64,000 nt of DNA, from NCBI GenBank assembly GCA_005518185.1, contig RKSN01000004.1, forward strand, positions 118,680 to 182,679, read 5' to 3'. A model generated the notes under the pieces. That model was not told the origin of the DNA and did no database searches. It saw nothing but the letters and a program-made list of their open reading frames with translations. A program made the translations under genes and the position numbers. This document shows positions 32,293 through 41,624 of the stretch, in pieces (the stretch's first letter is position 1; every line of letters starts with the position of its first letter). Source of the stretch: Chakrabartia godavariana (lineage in GTDB: Bacteria > Pseudomonadota > Alphaproteobacteria > Sphingomonadales > Sphingomonadaceae).

Positions 32293-34899
32293 ATGACCTC
32301 GCGCGGCTTCTGGGATCGGTTCCTCGACATGCTGTTCGGCGAAAGCGCACATCCCGAGGCGGCACGCCCGGTGCTGGGCGCTCCGATGCTCTCGAACTGG
32401 TTGCCCTATCGCAGCTTCGACAAGAAGCACGGCATGTTCATCAACACGGACTCGATCGGGTTCATTCTCGAGCTTGCCCCGATGATGGGAGCCGACGAAC
32501 GCAGCGGCGAACTTCTCACCCAGTTCCTCTCTGACGCCGTGCCGCCCGGCTGCGAGATCCAGCTGATCCATTGGCAAAGCCCCTCGGTCGGTGAGCGCAT
32601 TGCCGACTGGGTGATGCCGCGCGTTGTCGCCAAGGGCGTCTACGGCCGCGCCGCGATGCACCGCGCGCGCTGGCTGCGCCGGGCGGCCTGGATGTCGATC
32701 TCGCGTGATGCGCCGTTTTACCTGCGCAATACCCGCGTGATCCTATCGATAGGTGCCCGGCTTAGCGGTCCGATCGGGGCCGACACGCTCGTATCAGTGC
32801 GCGAAAGCCTGCGCGGCACGTTGCAGGCACTTTCGATCCCCGCGCGCGACATGACCCCGGTTGAACTGATCGCCTTTCTCGACGATTTTCTCTGCCCGGC
32901 GGTCGATAACGCCGACAAGCCCGAGCACTATTCCGAGCTCGATCCGATCAACGTCCAATGCGTGCGGCGCGATCTGGAAACCCAGGTCACCCCCGACCGT
33001 ATCGTGCTCCACACCGAGCGCTTTCGCCCCACAGGCGAGCGCGAGGACGGCGCGCCGGTCATCGGCGAGGTCGTGCCCGACAAGTTCGATTGGCGCTTCT
33101 TCTCGGTGCGCAACCTGCCCAAGCAGTGGGCGCCGTGGGACGTCCAAAAGATCATCGGCGACGTCATCAACGACAAGCTGCGCTTCGGCTGCAACGTCAT
33201 GACCGTGCTCGGGCTTGTCTATCAGGACGAGGACGCGGTCGCCTCGCGCGCCGGGCTCAAGGTCATGCGCACCACCAGTCTCGCCGACAGCCGCTCCGCG
33301 CGGTTCCTGCCACAACTCTCTGAACAGCGCGACGAATGGCAATATGTGCAAGGACAGATCCGTCAGGGCCGCAAGCTCGCGCAGGTCTATTACGGCGTCG
33401 GCGCGCTCTCGCCGCTCGGCAAGGGCGACATCAACGAGCGCATGGTGAAGTCGGTCTACAAAGCCTGCGGATGGGACCTCATCGACGAGCGCTACCTCCA
33501 GGTGATGGGACTTCTCGCGGCGATGCCGCTGTCGCTGCCCAATGGCCTCTCGGCCGACCTCAAGCGCATGAAGCGCTTCAAGACCATGCTCACGACGACC
33601 GCGGCATCGATCGCGCCGCTCCAGGGCGAGCATACCGGCGGTCACATCCCGCATGTCCTGCTCATCGGCAGGCGCGGGCAACCGTTTTTCTGGTCGCCGT
33701 TCCAGAATGCCGCCGGCAACCACAACGTCGCGGTTTTCGGCAAGTCGGGTTCCGGCAAGTCGGTCTTCCTGCAGGACGTCTGCGCCGCGATGTCGGGTGC
33801 CGGGGCCAAGGTCATTGTGATCGACGATGGCCGTTCGTTCGAGCACATGGCCAAGGCCTTTGGCGGCGCCTTCGTTGAGTTCAAACTGTCTTCGGGCTTC
33901 TCGCTCAATCCCTTCGACATGATCGACGGCGAGGCGCTGTCGAGCGATGAGGACGGCGAAGACTACGAAGTCGAATGCCTCGCCATGCTGAAGTCGATCG
34001 TCGGCCAGATGGCGCGCCAGCAGGACCGGCTGTCCGATACCGAGCGCGGCCTCATCGATTCCGCGGTGAGCAAGGTCTGGCGCGAGAAACAGCGCTCCGG
34101 GACGATCGACGATGTCGCGGCTGCGCTCCGCGCACTGCCTTCGCCCTATGCTGGCGATCTCGCCGACGCCATGTCGCCGTTCCTCACCGGCGGCACCTAT
34201 GGCCGGTTCTTCGAAGGCGCCTGCTCGATCGACCTGTCCGCCGGGCTCACCGTGTTCGAGCTCTCGGATCTCTCATCGAAGCCGGAACTGCGTTCGGTCG
34301 CGCTGACCGCACTTATGTTCCTGACGCTGCGCGTCATGCGCGATCTCGATCGTTCGGTGCCCAAGCTCACCATGATTGATGAAGCCTGGCAGCTGCTCGG
34401 CGGCGGGCAGATGGGCCAGGCAATTGAGACCTATGCCCGCACCTGCCGCAAATATGGCGGCTCGCTGATCACCGCCACCCAGTCCCTCAATGACTTCTAC
34501 AAGTCGGAAGGCTCGCTTGCTGCGCTCGAGAACTCGGACTGGTCGATCGTCCTCCAGCAGAAGGAGGAGACGATCAATGATCTCGCCAAGCATCAACGCT
34601 TCGAGATGGATCACTATACCGAAAGCCTGCTGCGTTCGCTGAAACGCAACGGCACCGAATATTCCGACGTCCTGATCAAGGGCCCGGAGACCCTCGCGGT
34701 AGGACGACTGGTGCTCGATCCCTATTCGGCAACGCTCTATTCCTCGAGCCCGCGGGTCTTCTCGCAGATCGAGGAAAAGGTGCGAGCCGGCCTGCCGCTC
34801 CCCGATGCGATCGAGCGGGTCGCCTTCCCGGACTTCGTACCGCCTGAGCCCGGTGCCCCCGATTTCATGGACGGTGAACTGGCGGAGGCGGCCGAATGA
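32293..34899 (+). CDS. traC: T4SS ATPase TraC (VirB4-like)
   Basis: An 868-residue cytoplasmic ATPase that powers pilus assembly. The N-terminal TraC-specific region includes FINTDSIGFILELAPMMGADER. The ATPase domain has Walker A GKSGSGKSVF near residue 486 and Walker B LTMIDEAWQLL near 692, followed by the ATQSLNDFY and SDWSIVLQQKEE motifs common to TraC/VirB4. ATG 32293 follows GTAGGGG, 5 nt after the traV stop. The end overlaps the next gene by ATGA. Confidence 0.93.
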   Translation: MTSRGFWDRFLDMLFGESAHPEAARPVLGAPMLSNWLPYRSFDKKHGMFINTDSIGFILELAPMMGADERSGELLTQFLSDAVPPGCEIQLIHWQSPSVGERIADWVMPRVVAKGVYGRAAMHRARWLRRAAWMSISRDAPFYLRNTRVILSIGARLSGPIGADTLVSVRESLRGTLQALSIPARDMTPVELIAFLDDFLCPAVDNADKPEHYSELDPINVQCVRRDLETQVTPDRIVLHTERFRPTGEREDGAPVIGEVVPDKFDWRFFSVRNLPKQWAPWDVQKIIGDVINDKLRFGCNVMTVLGLVYQDEDAVASRAGLKVMRTTSLADSRSARFLPQLSEQRDEWQYVQGQIRQGRKLAQVYYGVGALSPLGKGDINERMVKSVYKACGWDLIDERYLQVMGLLAAMPLSLPNGLSADLKRMKRFKTMLTTTAASIAPLQGEHTGGHIPHVLLIGRRGQPFFWSPFQNAAGNHNVAVFGKSGSGKSVFLQDVCAAMSGAGAKVIVIDDGRSFEHMAKAFGGAFVEFKLSSGFSLNPFDMIDGEALSSDEDGEDYEVECLAMLKSIVGQMARQQDRLSDTERGLIDSAVSKVWREKQRSGTIDDVAAALRALPSPYAGDLADAMSPFLTGGTYGRFFEGACSIDLSAGLTVFELSDLSSKPELRSVALTALMFLTLRVMRDLDRSVPKLTMIDEAWQLLGGGQMGQAIETYARTCRKYGGSLITATQSLNDFYKSEGSLAALENSDWSIVLQQKEETINDLAKHQRFEMDHYTESLLRSLKRNGTEYSDVLIKGPETLAVGRLVLDPYSATLYSSSPRVFSQIEEKVRAGLPLPDAIERVAFPDFVPPEPGAPDFMDGELAEAAE

Positions 34900-35246
34900 T
34901 CACGCCTCACGCCTCTGCCCGCCAGTCCTGGCACCTTGCCGATGCCTGCTACCACGGCCTGCGCCTCGCAGGATGGCTCGCGGTCACGCTGGGCTGCGTC
35001 GCCGCGCTATGGCTGCTGTTCTTCGCCGCGCTTGGCAATTTCAGCTTTGGCGGGACCGTGCTCCAGCTCGAGAACTTCGCCTCGCGCTATGTCGCCGCGA
35101 GCGCCGAGCGCCAGGACCACTTCATTCGCTTCTTCTGGCTGACCAGCGCCGGACTTTTCGTCGCAGTCGCCTTCTTTCGCCGCCACTCGCTCACGCAGCC
35201 GGGCGGTGCAGCCACCTCACATTCCAGGGAGATCACCCATGGCTAG
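34896..35246 (+). CDS. small inner-membrane protein between traC and trbI
   Basis: A 116-residue protein with two predicted membrane helices (LRLAGWLAVTLGCVAALWLLFFAAL and FWLTSAGLFVAVAFF) separated by about 40 mainly periplasmic residues. No family recognised. The ATG overlaps the traC stop and its end overlaps the trbI start at 35239, so translation is coupled on both sides. A structural or assembly role in the T4SS is inferred from position. Confidence 0.65.
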   Translation: MITPHASARQSWHLADACYHGLRLAGWLAVTLGCVAALWLLFFAALGNFSFGGTVLQLENFASRYVAASAERQDHFIRFFWLTSAGLFVAVAFFRRHSLTQPGGAATSHSREITHG

Positions 35247-35829
35247 AAGCCCCCGAACGCCCACAAGTCATGCAGCCAGCACGACCGCCGGTCCCCTGTT
35301 CGAGGCCGAAGTGAGTACAGGCCGGCCCGCGCCCCGGGCCCGCATCGGTCTGATCCCCGTCGCGCTGGTCGGCGCGCTGGTTGCCGCAGGGCTGTGGGGC
35401 GCCTGGGTCACCAAGACCGTGCTGGGGGCTGGGGACACACCTACCATCGCCAAGGTCCAGCTCTCCGGCATTGTCGGCGAATATGTCCAGGCCCAGGCCC
35501 GCTCGGCCACACCGCCCGAACAGGTCACCACCGAGACCCGCGCGTTCATGGGCGAGGTCCAGAAGAACCTCGAGCGCCGCGGCGCGGCGGGCCAGATCGT
35601 GCTGGTGGGCGAAGCCGTGCTGGCCGGCAATGTCCCCGACATCACCGCCGAGGTCCGCCGCGAAGTCTATGCAAAGGTCAAGATGCCGCAGCCGGCGAAT
35701 GCTTCTGCCGGTGACGTCATGGGCGCCATGCGTGCGGCGATGAACGGGCAGGGCGCCCCGCAGGGAGCCGCACCGGGCCCGATGCCGGGCGCCGCCTATG
35801 GAGGACAGGCCAGTGCTCCCGTCAACTGA
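35239..35829 (+). CDS. trbI: F-type conjugation protein TrbI
   Basis: A 196-residue protein with one membrane segment (IPVALVGALVAAGLWGAWVTKTVLG) after a basic cytoplasmic start, then a periplasmic helical region (VQLSGIVGEYVQAQARSATPPEQV, TRAFMGEVQKNLERRGAAGQIVLVGEAVLAG). This is the TrbI_Ftype pattern; TrbI affects pilus retraction in F. The tail is Gly/Pro/Met-rich. ATG 35239 has GGGAG upstream. Located before the signal peptidase gene as in related F-type operons. Confidence 0.8.
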   Translation: MARSPRTPTSHAASTTAGPLFEAEVSTGRPAPRARIGLIPVALVGALVAAGLWGAWVTKTVLGAGDTPTIAKVQLSGIVGEYVQAQARSATPPEQVTTETRAFMGEVQKNLERRGAAGQIVLVGEAVLAGNVPDITAEVRREVYAKVKMPQPANASAGDVMGAMRAAMNGQGAPQGAAPGPMPGAAYGGQASAPVN

Positions 35830-36343
35830 GCCTCTCCCCCCGCGATCCTCGCACACCCGGCGATGGCTGGTGATCGGCGCGCTTGCGGCGACGCTTGCGG
35901 CCAGCTCCTCACTGGCGACCTGGCGCGACGACCATGCAATTCTCATCAACACGACGAGGTCGCTCCCCAATTGGGCCTTCTGGATCGACAAGCACCGCCG
36001 CCCGGCACGCGGGGACTTCGTGGTTTTCGCACCCCGGCAGACACCCCTCGTCACCGCGCATTTCGGGAAGGTCTCTCCGCCTTTTGCCAAGCGTGTCTAC
36101 GGCATGCCAGGTGACATGGTGACCCGCGAGGGCAGCGTGGTGCGGATCAACGGCGCCGAAGTCTCGCGGCTGAAGCCGGTCAGTTCGCGCGGCGAGCCGC
36201 TGGAGCCGGGCCCCACAGGCCGCATACCCGAGCACTGCTACTATGTCGGCACAGAGCACAAGGACGGGCTTGATAGCCGCTATGCCGACATCGGCTTCGT
36301 CTGTTCGGCACGCATCATCGGCACCGGGGACTCGCTGCTGTGA
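35798..36343 (+). CDS. S26-type signal peptidase TraF-like
   Basis: A 181-residue membrane-anchored serine peptidase of the S26 family, as used to mature pilins or other transfer proteins. An N-terminal helix (WLVIGALAATLAASSSLATW) precedes catalytic Ser55 in TTRSLPNWAFW and the general-base Lys98 in AKRVYGMPGD, with the RPARGDFVVF segment between them. The usual SMPxG is here SLPNW, a small variation near the active site. ATG 35798 overlaps trbI by 32 nt; GTG 35813 is an alternative. Ends in a GTGA overlap with traW. Confidence 0.85.
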   Translation: MEDRPVLPSTEPLPPRSSHTRRWLVIGALAATLAASSSLATWRDDHAILINTTRSLPNWAFWIDKHRRPARGDFVVFAPRQTPLVTAHFGKVSPPFAKRVYGMPGDMVTREGSVVRINGAEVSRLKPVSSRGEPLEPGPTGRIPEHCYYVGTEHKDGLDSRYADIGFVCSARIIGTGDSLL

Positions 36344-37017
36344 GCCGGATAGCCGTCTTGTCCGCCACGGCCAGTGCCGCTCTGCTGATAGGCTGGCCGC
36401 TGATCTCGGCAGTCAGGGCCGCTGACTATGGCCAGATGGGCCAGACTTTCCCGATCATCGAGGCCGATCTGCTCACAACGATCGAGACCAAACTCAGGAC
36501 CCTTGAGGCAAATGGCGGGATCGAGCGGCTGCAGCGCGAGATGCAGGAACAGGCCGTGGCGAGCGTCCGGCGGCCCAAGCGGGTCGATGGGATGACCCCG
36601 GCGAGCGTGAAGCGCGAGTGGCTGTTCGATCCCTCGATCGTCACCGAGGACGATATCGTCGACGCCAAGGGCAATCTGATCGCGGCGCGTGGTACCCGGG
36701 TCAATCCGCTCGACATGGTGCAATTGAGCCAGGCGCTGGTCTTTATCGACGGCGACAACGCGGCGGAGCTCGCCTGGGCGGTCAAGACCTGGAGCGATGT
36801 CCGGGCCAAGATCATCTTTGTCTCCGGCTCGCCGTTTGACGCGATGAAGCCCTGGCAGCGCCGGTTCTACTTCGATCAAGGCGGGACGCTCACGGGCAAG
36901 TTCGGCATTCGCCATACCCCGGCGGTGGTCTCGGCCGCAGGCGCGAACCTCAAGATCAGCGAGTTCCCGCTGCCGTCGGCGCCGGTCGCGCCCGTTGGCG
37001 GAGGCAAGATCTCATGA
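36340..37017 (+). CDS. traW: F-type conjugation protein TraW
   Basis: A 225-residue periplasmic protein with signal peptide (VRA-A). It carries TraW features: FPIIEADLLTTIETKL, REWLFDPSI, RGTRVNPLDMVQLSQALVFIDGDN and the end FGIRHTPAVVSAAGANLKI. TraW acts with TrbC and TraU in pilus assembly. The start is GTG 36340, overlapping the peptidase stop as GTGA. The next small gene overlaps by ATGA. Confidence 0.88.
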   Translation: MSRIAVLSATASAALLIGWPLISAVRAADYGQMGQTFPIIEADLLTTIETKLRTLEANGGIERLQREMQEQAVASVRRPKRVDGMTPASVKREWLFDPSIVTEDDIVDAKGNLIAARGTRVNPLDMVQLSQALVFIDGDNAAELAWAVKTWSDVRAKIIFVSGSPFDAMKPWQRRFYFDQGGTLTGKFGIRHTPAVVSAAGANLKISEFPLPSAPVAPVGGGKIS

Positions 37018-37280
37018 CCCATCCGCTGATCACCTTCCTCAAGACCCCGATGGCTGCCCCCGAAACCTCGCGCCTGCGCCACATGCGGCGATGGTGGATG
37101 GGCTTGTGCTGGGGGTTGGCGCTCGCTGTGCTGCTGCTGCCCCTTTCGAAGGCGCTGCTGGGTGAGTGGGGCGCGGTGCCCGCGCTGCTGCTGGTGCTCG
37201 CCATCCCGGTCCACGGGCTGATCTACTTCCGGTCCAAGAGCCTCGCCGACGAGGGTTGTCGCGGGGAGGGCCGGTCATGA
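37014..37280 (+). CDS. small inner-membrane protein between traW and traU
   Basis: An 88-residue protein with two hydrophobic helices (WWMGLCWGLALAVLLLPLSKALL and VPALLLVLAIPVHGLIYF) and basic ends. It has no recognisable family. Both ends overlap neighbours by ATGA, marking a coupled member of the transfer operon. A minor membrane component or chaperone role is only inferred. Confidence 0.65.
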   Translation: MTHPLITFLKTPMAAPETSRLRHMRRWWMGLCWGLALAVLLLPLSKALLGEWGAVPALLLVLAIPVHGLIYFRSKSLADEGCRGEGRS

Positions 37281-38299
37281 AACGGGCTTCAAGATTTATC
37301 GCTGTTCTTCTCGCCGTGCTGGCGCTCGCCGGTGTCGCGGCCGCGCCCGCCCGGGCCGACACGGTCTCGTGCCACGGCAAGTTCATCAATCCAATCACCG
37401 ATGTGTGCTGGTCGTGCCTGTTCCCGCTGTCGATCGGCGGGCTTTCGATCTGGAAGGGTTCGCGGCCCGACCCCAAAAACCCCTCGTTCCCCTTGTGCGC
37501 CTGCGGCTCGCCGATCCCGCGCATCGGAATTTCGGTGGGCTTCTGGGAGCCGGTGCGCCTCGTCGACGTCACCAACAAGTCGTGGTGTTTTCCCAACCTC
37601 GGCGGGATCCGGCTCAATCCCGGTTTCGACATCGGGCACGGCCACGTTCAGGGGCGCAGCCAGATCGGCGGCAAAACGCAGAACTCGTCGCAGTGGCAGT
37701 CGCACTACTACGTCTATCCACTGCTCTACTGGATGGAGATCCTGACCGATTTCCTCTGTTTTGAGCAGACCACCTTCGACGTCGCCTATGTAACCGAGAT
37801 CGACCCGCTGTGGCAGGACTCGTCGCTGACCTCGATCATCAATCCCGAGGTCGCGCTCTTCGCCAACCCGATCGCCACCGCAGCTTGTGCGGCCGACTGC
37901 GTCGCGGCGACTGCCAAGCTGCCGATCGACCAGATGTTTTGGTGCGCGGGCTGCAACGGCGGGATGTATCCCTTGAACGGCCACGTCTCGGCGCACGTCA
38001 CCCCGATCCAGGCCTCACGTCTCGTCGCCGAACGCATGCTCTACAAGATGCACCGCGAGGCGCTTGCCTGGGGCACGATGGGTTCGAAGGCCCTGTGCCA
38101 CAAATACCTGATGCCGGTGATGCGCAAGCAGCAATACCGGCTGCAGATGACCAATCCGATCTCGACAGTGAAGGGCCGATATGCCTGCGCGCCGGTCGGC
38201 GCGACCACCATCATTCCCCAGACCGGCAAAGGCTACCCCGTCAAGGGTGAGGACTTTGGCTACCTCGTCTGGCGCAAGCGCAACTGCTGCATGCTGTGA
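37277..38299 (+). CDS. traU: F-type conjugation protein TraU
   Basis: A 340-residue Cys-rich periplasmic protein required for DNA transfer. A signal peptide (ARA-D) is followed by the family block CHGKFINPITDVCWSCLFPLSIGG. Many paired cysteines come next (CACGSPIPRIGISVGFWEP, WCFPNLGG, CAADC, CAGCNGG) and a CC near the end. These need disulfide isomerases, consistent with the DsbC-like and TraF genes in the operon. ATG 37277 overlaps the previous stop. Confidence 0.93.
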   Translation: MKRASRFIAVLLAVLALAGVAAAPARADTVSCHGKFINPITDVCWSCLFPLSIGGLSIWKGSRPDPKNPSFPLCACGSPIPRIGISVGFWEPVRLVDVTNKSWCFPNLGGIRLNPGFDIGHGHVQGRSQIGGKTQNSSQWQSHYYVYPLLYWMEILTDFLCFEQTTFDVAYVTEIDPLWQDSSLTSIINPEVALFANPIATAACAADCVAATAKLPIDQMFWCAGCNGGMYPLNGHVSAHVTPIQASRLVAERMLYKMHREALAWGTMGSKALCHKYLMPVMRKQQYRLQMTNPISTVKGRYACAPVGATTIIPQTGKGYPVKGEDFGYLVWRKRNCCML

Positions 38300-38307
38300 G
38301 GACACCC

Positions 38308-39084
38308 ATGACTTTCGCGCGGCTCCCGCACAAATCCCGCCTCCTCGGACTTGCTGGCTTCCTCGCCCTGACCGCCGTCTCGGCCGCTCTTGCCCAGACC
38401 ATCGCCCAAGATGTCGGGGGCCTCGACCTGAAGGCGATTAAGGCACGCAGAACCGAGGCCACGGCCGATGCGCAGACCCTGGTCGATGCTGTAGCGGGCA
38501 AGGGCGAAGCCCACCACGCCGAAGCCGAGCAACTGCGCGATCACGGCATGGCGGCTGTGGCCAACATCAATCCTGCCGACTTGCCCAAAGGGCCGGACGG
38601 CGCAGTCGACTTCGATGAACTTCTGAGCGGGGCCGCCGCCAATACCAGGACGCCGATGGGCGAGGGGCCGATGTTCATCGTCTTCGCCAGCCTGTCGATG
38701 CCCGAGGCATCGCTCACCCGGCTGATTGCCGACACGACGAGGGCGGGCGGGGTGGTCGTCTTCCGCGGCTTTCCGGGCGGAAGCACCAAGGCCTTCGCCG
38801 ATGGGTTGAAGCGTGTGGTAACCAGCGAGGGCCAGGAGGCTCACTTGGCGATCGACCCGCGCCTGTTCCGCGCCTTCAAGGTCAGCGCCGCCCCGACCTT
38901 CGTTGCCGCAGGCCGCGAATACGAGCTTTGCGACGGGCTCGACTGCACCAGCGCGACACCCGATCATGACCGCATCACCGGAAACGTCACGGTCGAATAC
39001 GCGCTCGAGACCTTCGCCGGCGGCCGGGGGCCCGGCGCCGGTGTTGCGCGCATTGCGCTCACCCAACTGACCAAGGGCCAGTGA
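38308..39084 (+). CDS. trbC: F-type conjugation protein TrbC
   Basis: A 258-residue periplasmic protein with a leader (LAGFLALTAVSAALA). The TrbC_Ftype domain has a thioredoxin-like core without CxxC: MFIVFASLSMPEASLTRLIADT, VVVFRGFPGGS, VSAAPTFVAAG. TrbC works with TraW and, in some plasmids, is fused to it. ATG 38308 with GAGG upstream is chosen; GTG 38296 overlaps the traU stop and is possible. traN starts 1 nt after the stop codon. Confidence 0.88.
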   Translation: MTFARLPHKSRLLGLAGFLALTAVSAALAQTIAQDVGGLDLKAIKARRTEATADAQTLVDAVAGKGEAHHAEAEQLRDHGMAAVANINPADLPKGPDGAVDFDELLSGAAANTRTPMGEGPMFIVFASLSMPEASLTRLIADTTRAGGVVVFRGFPGGSTKAFADGLKRVVTSEGQEAHLAIDPRLFRAFKVSAAPTFVAAGREYELCDGLDCTSATPDHDRITGNVTVEYALETFAGGRGPGAGVARIALTQLTKGQ

Positions 39085-39085
39085 G

Positions 39086-41227
39086 ATGGATGGGCGGGGT
39101 TTGCGCAATCGTCGGCGGACTGCGGCCCTTCTTGCCGCCTCCTTCTTCACGATCGCGCTGCTCGCGCCAACCGGAACACACGCGCAGGTCTATATCCCGC
39201 CGCCCGACGACCTCATCGAGCCGCAACCCGCGCTTCCGCCCGCAAGCGACCCCGGCCAGCCCCCGCCAGCACCCCCACCTCCTTCCGCGCCAGCCACCAT
39301 GACCTGGGACGAAGCGAAGACGCAGGCCCGCGATCTCGGATCGTCGGTCCGGGGCGCCAATCAGGGGATCACCAACGCGCCGGGCGCTGCCGGTCAGATT
39401 CCGGGCTATCAGGCGAACTATCCCGGGCTCACCCAGTATTACGACAATCCCGGCAACATGTATGCCGATGGCGCGGCGGCAGGCTACAATAGCGATGCCT
39501 ATCGCACCGCCAATTCGGGCCAGAGGCCGACTGTTGATGTGAAGCGCAGCGACCTCTCGCGCGCCAACACGGTCACCGAGGACCCCAACGCTTATCTGCA
39601 AGGAATGAGCGCTGACGGCTCGACAGGAAACTGCGTCCCGCTGCCGCCGGGCTCCGGCGGGGCGAACATGGCTGAGTGGACCTGCAACGTCGGATCGACG
39701 GTGGTCGAACAACCCAAGACCTGCACCCGCAGCCTCTCGATCGCGGCCTGGAGCGAGACGCTTTATCAGTACATCTGCGTCACAAGCCCAGGCTTTGCCG
39801 GCTGCGCCTCGCTTGAGGGGAGCAGCCTCTGCCGGAAAACCGGGACCTACCCGGTGCCGCAGTACAATCTCACTGTCGACTATTACGACTGCGACGCGGC
39901 CGTCACCGATCCCAACGTGTACCTCATGGGCACGGTGCCCAAGCCGCCGCCGGCCAATGCTTTTCAGGTCGTCAGCAACGTCTACCGCTGCAACAACGAA
40001 GGCCTGACCGCCGCGCTGACGTTCGATCCGGTGACCGGCTTCCCGCTGCAATATGTGACGGGGCTCCAGCAGTGCGGCGCGCTCGCGAGCGAAGCCAGTT
40101 GCACCCGGACGACGGCCAGCGCCGCAGGCCTAACCGACCGGCAGCTGTGCAAGACCTGGGACTTCATCGGCGATCCATTCGGCGGCGGCGGCTACCTCAC
40201 TTGCGCCGAGCCGGCGGCTCCCGAAGAGGTCTATGCCTGCAGTTCCAATGTCGCCGGCATCGTCCCCGAAAGCTCGGTTTCGAAGTGGTTCACCGAAACC
40301 TGGGCCAACAATGCCTGCTCGGTTGATCTCGGCTCCTGCACACTCGCCAGCGAGACCTGCACTGCGCCCGGCGAGACCCGTCTCATCGACGGCGTTCCGG
40401 TAACGCGGCCCTGCTGGGAGAGCACGAAGACCTATCAATGCCAAACCGTGATTGGCGGCGGCAACGACTGCGGCAAGCTCGAAGCGACACCCGGCTGCAC
40501 CTTCGACCACGAGACTTGCCTCGACGATCCGCCAAGCGGCGATGGCTCGTGCAAGGTAGCCGAGCGTGTCTACAAGTGCCCAATCCCGGGAAGGACCCAG
40601 CAGCCAGCACAGTACATCTGCGGCGGCGACGTCTACTGCGTGAACGGCGACTGTGAGCCGATCGTCCGCGAGGCCTCGGACGAATTCAAGGACGCGGTTG
40701 TGGCGCTGAACGCGCTCGGCCAGGCCAATTCCGAATTCGACGAGTCCACGCTGACCTTGTTCAAAGGCACGGCCGAAAGCTGCTCCCACAAGGTCTTCGG
40801 CCTTGCCAACTGCTGCTCAGGCAAAGGCGTGCCGCTCCTCGTTCCGCTGCTGTGCAGCCCTTCGGAGGTCCTGCTCGACCAGAAGGACGATGCCGGACTC
40901 TGCCATAAGATCGGGACCTACTGCTCGTCGAGTTTCCTCGGCATCTGCCTCTCCAAACGCGACGTCTATTGCTGCTTCCAGTCGAAGATCAGCCGGATCC
41001 TCCAGGAACAGGGGCGGCCCCAGCTCGGCAAGAGCTGGGGGACGCCCAAGAAGCCCGTCTGCGATGGCTTCACCATCTTCGAGTTTCAGCAACTCGACCT
41101 TTCAGTGATGGATTTCTCCGAAATCTACGCGGAGTTCGTCGATGCGGCGAAGCTCCCCGACGAAGCCGCCACGCTCATCGAAATCCAGGCAAAGATCGAG
41201 GCTTATTATGCCGCGCACAAGCCCTGA
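39086..41227 (+). CDS. traN: outer-membrane mating-pair stabilisation protein TraN
   Basis: A 713-residue Cys-rich exported protein. The signal peptide ends at HAQ. A Pro-rich segment (PPPDDLIEPQPALPPAS) comes before the TraN core, which has several dozen cysteines, including repeats such as CNVGSTVV...TCTRSL, CSSNVAG and CVNGDC, and an FGLANCC / CCFQSKISRILQEQGR C-terminal block. TraN contacts outer-membrane proteins of recipient cells and stabilises mating pairs. The variable middle probably sets receptor specificity. It overlaps the next gene slightly. Confidence 0.92.
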   Translation: MDGRGLRNRRRTAALLAASFFTIALLAPTGTHAQVYIPPPDDLIEPQPALPPASDPGQPPPAPPPPSAPATMTWDEAKTQARDLGSSVRGANQGITNAPGAAGQIPGYQANYPGLTQYYDNPGNMYADGAAAGYNSDAYRTANSGQRPTVDVKRSDLSRANTVTEDPNAYLQGMSADGSTGNCVPLPPGSGGANMAEWTCNVGSTVVEQPKTCTRSLSIAAWSETLYQYICVTSPGFAGCASLEGSSLCRKTGTYPVPQYNLTVDYYDCDAAVTDPNVYLMGTVPKPPPANAFQVVSNVYRCNNEGLTAALTFDPVTGFPLQYVTGLQQCGALASEASCTRTTASAAGLTDRQLCKTWDFIGDPFGGGGYLTCAEPAAPEEVYACSSNVAGIVPESSVSKWFTETWANNACSVDLGSCTLASETCTAPGETRLIDGVPVTRPCWESTKTYQCQTVIGGGNDCGKLEATPGCTFDHETCLDDPPSGDGSCKVAERVYKCPIPGRTQQPAQYICGGDVYCVNGDCEPIVREASDEFKDAVVALNALGQANSEFDESTLTLFKGTAESCSHKVFGLANCCSGKGVPLLVPLLCSPSEVLLDQKDDAGLCHKIGTYCSSSFLGICLSKRDVYCCFQSKISRILQEQGRPQLGKSWGTPKKPVCDGFTIFEFQQLDLSVMDFSEIYAEFVDAAKLPDEAATLIEIQAKIEAYYAAHKP

Positions 41228-41624
41228 AGTGGGCCCAATCCCTCGTGGCCAACCGGCCTCCAGCGCGAGCGTTGTGGCGCTTAGCGAGGTCGGCTCCGCA
41301 GCCGACATGACCGTGCTCGAATTTTGCATCGGCATGGCGCTCGCCCGGCGCGGCAGCCTGACGGCACGCGAGATCGCGGGCGAGGTCTCCACCTGGCTCG
41401 ACAAGCCGGTGCGCTGCCGCATGCTGAACGGCCAGCTCAAGGCCATTGCAGCAAGAGGTTGGGCGCGCCTGGAGGCCGGGACTTACACGCTGAGTGAAGC
41501 CGGAACCGAAGCGCTCTGCGGCTTCTACAGCGCGCTCGTGCGCATGCTCGATGGCGGCCGCCGGCTGCTCGATGTCGCTGTCTTCATGTCACTGATCAAG
41601 GAATTCGAGAGGAGCGGATCATGA
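41208..41624 (+). CDS. winged-helix-like protein between traN and traF
   Basis: A 138-residue cytoplasmic protein. The segment MTVLEFCIGMALARRGSLTAREIAGEVSTWLDKPVRCRMLNGQLKAIAARGWARLEAGTY (in pieces) resembles a PadR/MarR-like winged helix, and YTLSEAGTEAL resembles the wing end. No exact family is assigned. ATG 41208 overlaps traN by 20 nt; an internal ATG at 41307 would retain only the winged helix. A regulator embedded in the middle of the structural operon is unusual; it overlaps traF by ATGA. Confidence 0.65.
   Translation: MPRTSPEVGPIPRGQPASSASVVALSEVGSAADMTVLEFCIGMALARRGSLTAREIAGEVSTWLDKPVRCRMLNGQLKAIAARGWARLEAGTYTLSEAGTEALCGFYSALVRMLDGGRRLLDVAVFMSLIKEFERSGS

Noticed and set aside
32794..33846. 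Minus-strand open frame of 350 codons inside traC
   Set aside because: Antisense shadow of the TraC ATPase gene, with Asp/His/Arg-rich low-complexity sequence.
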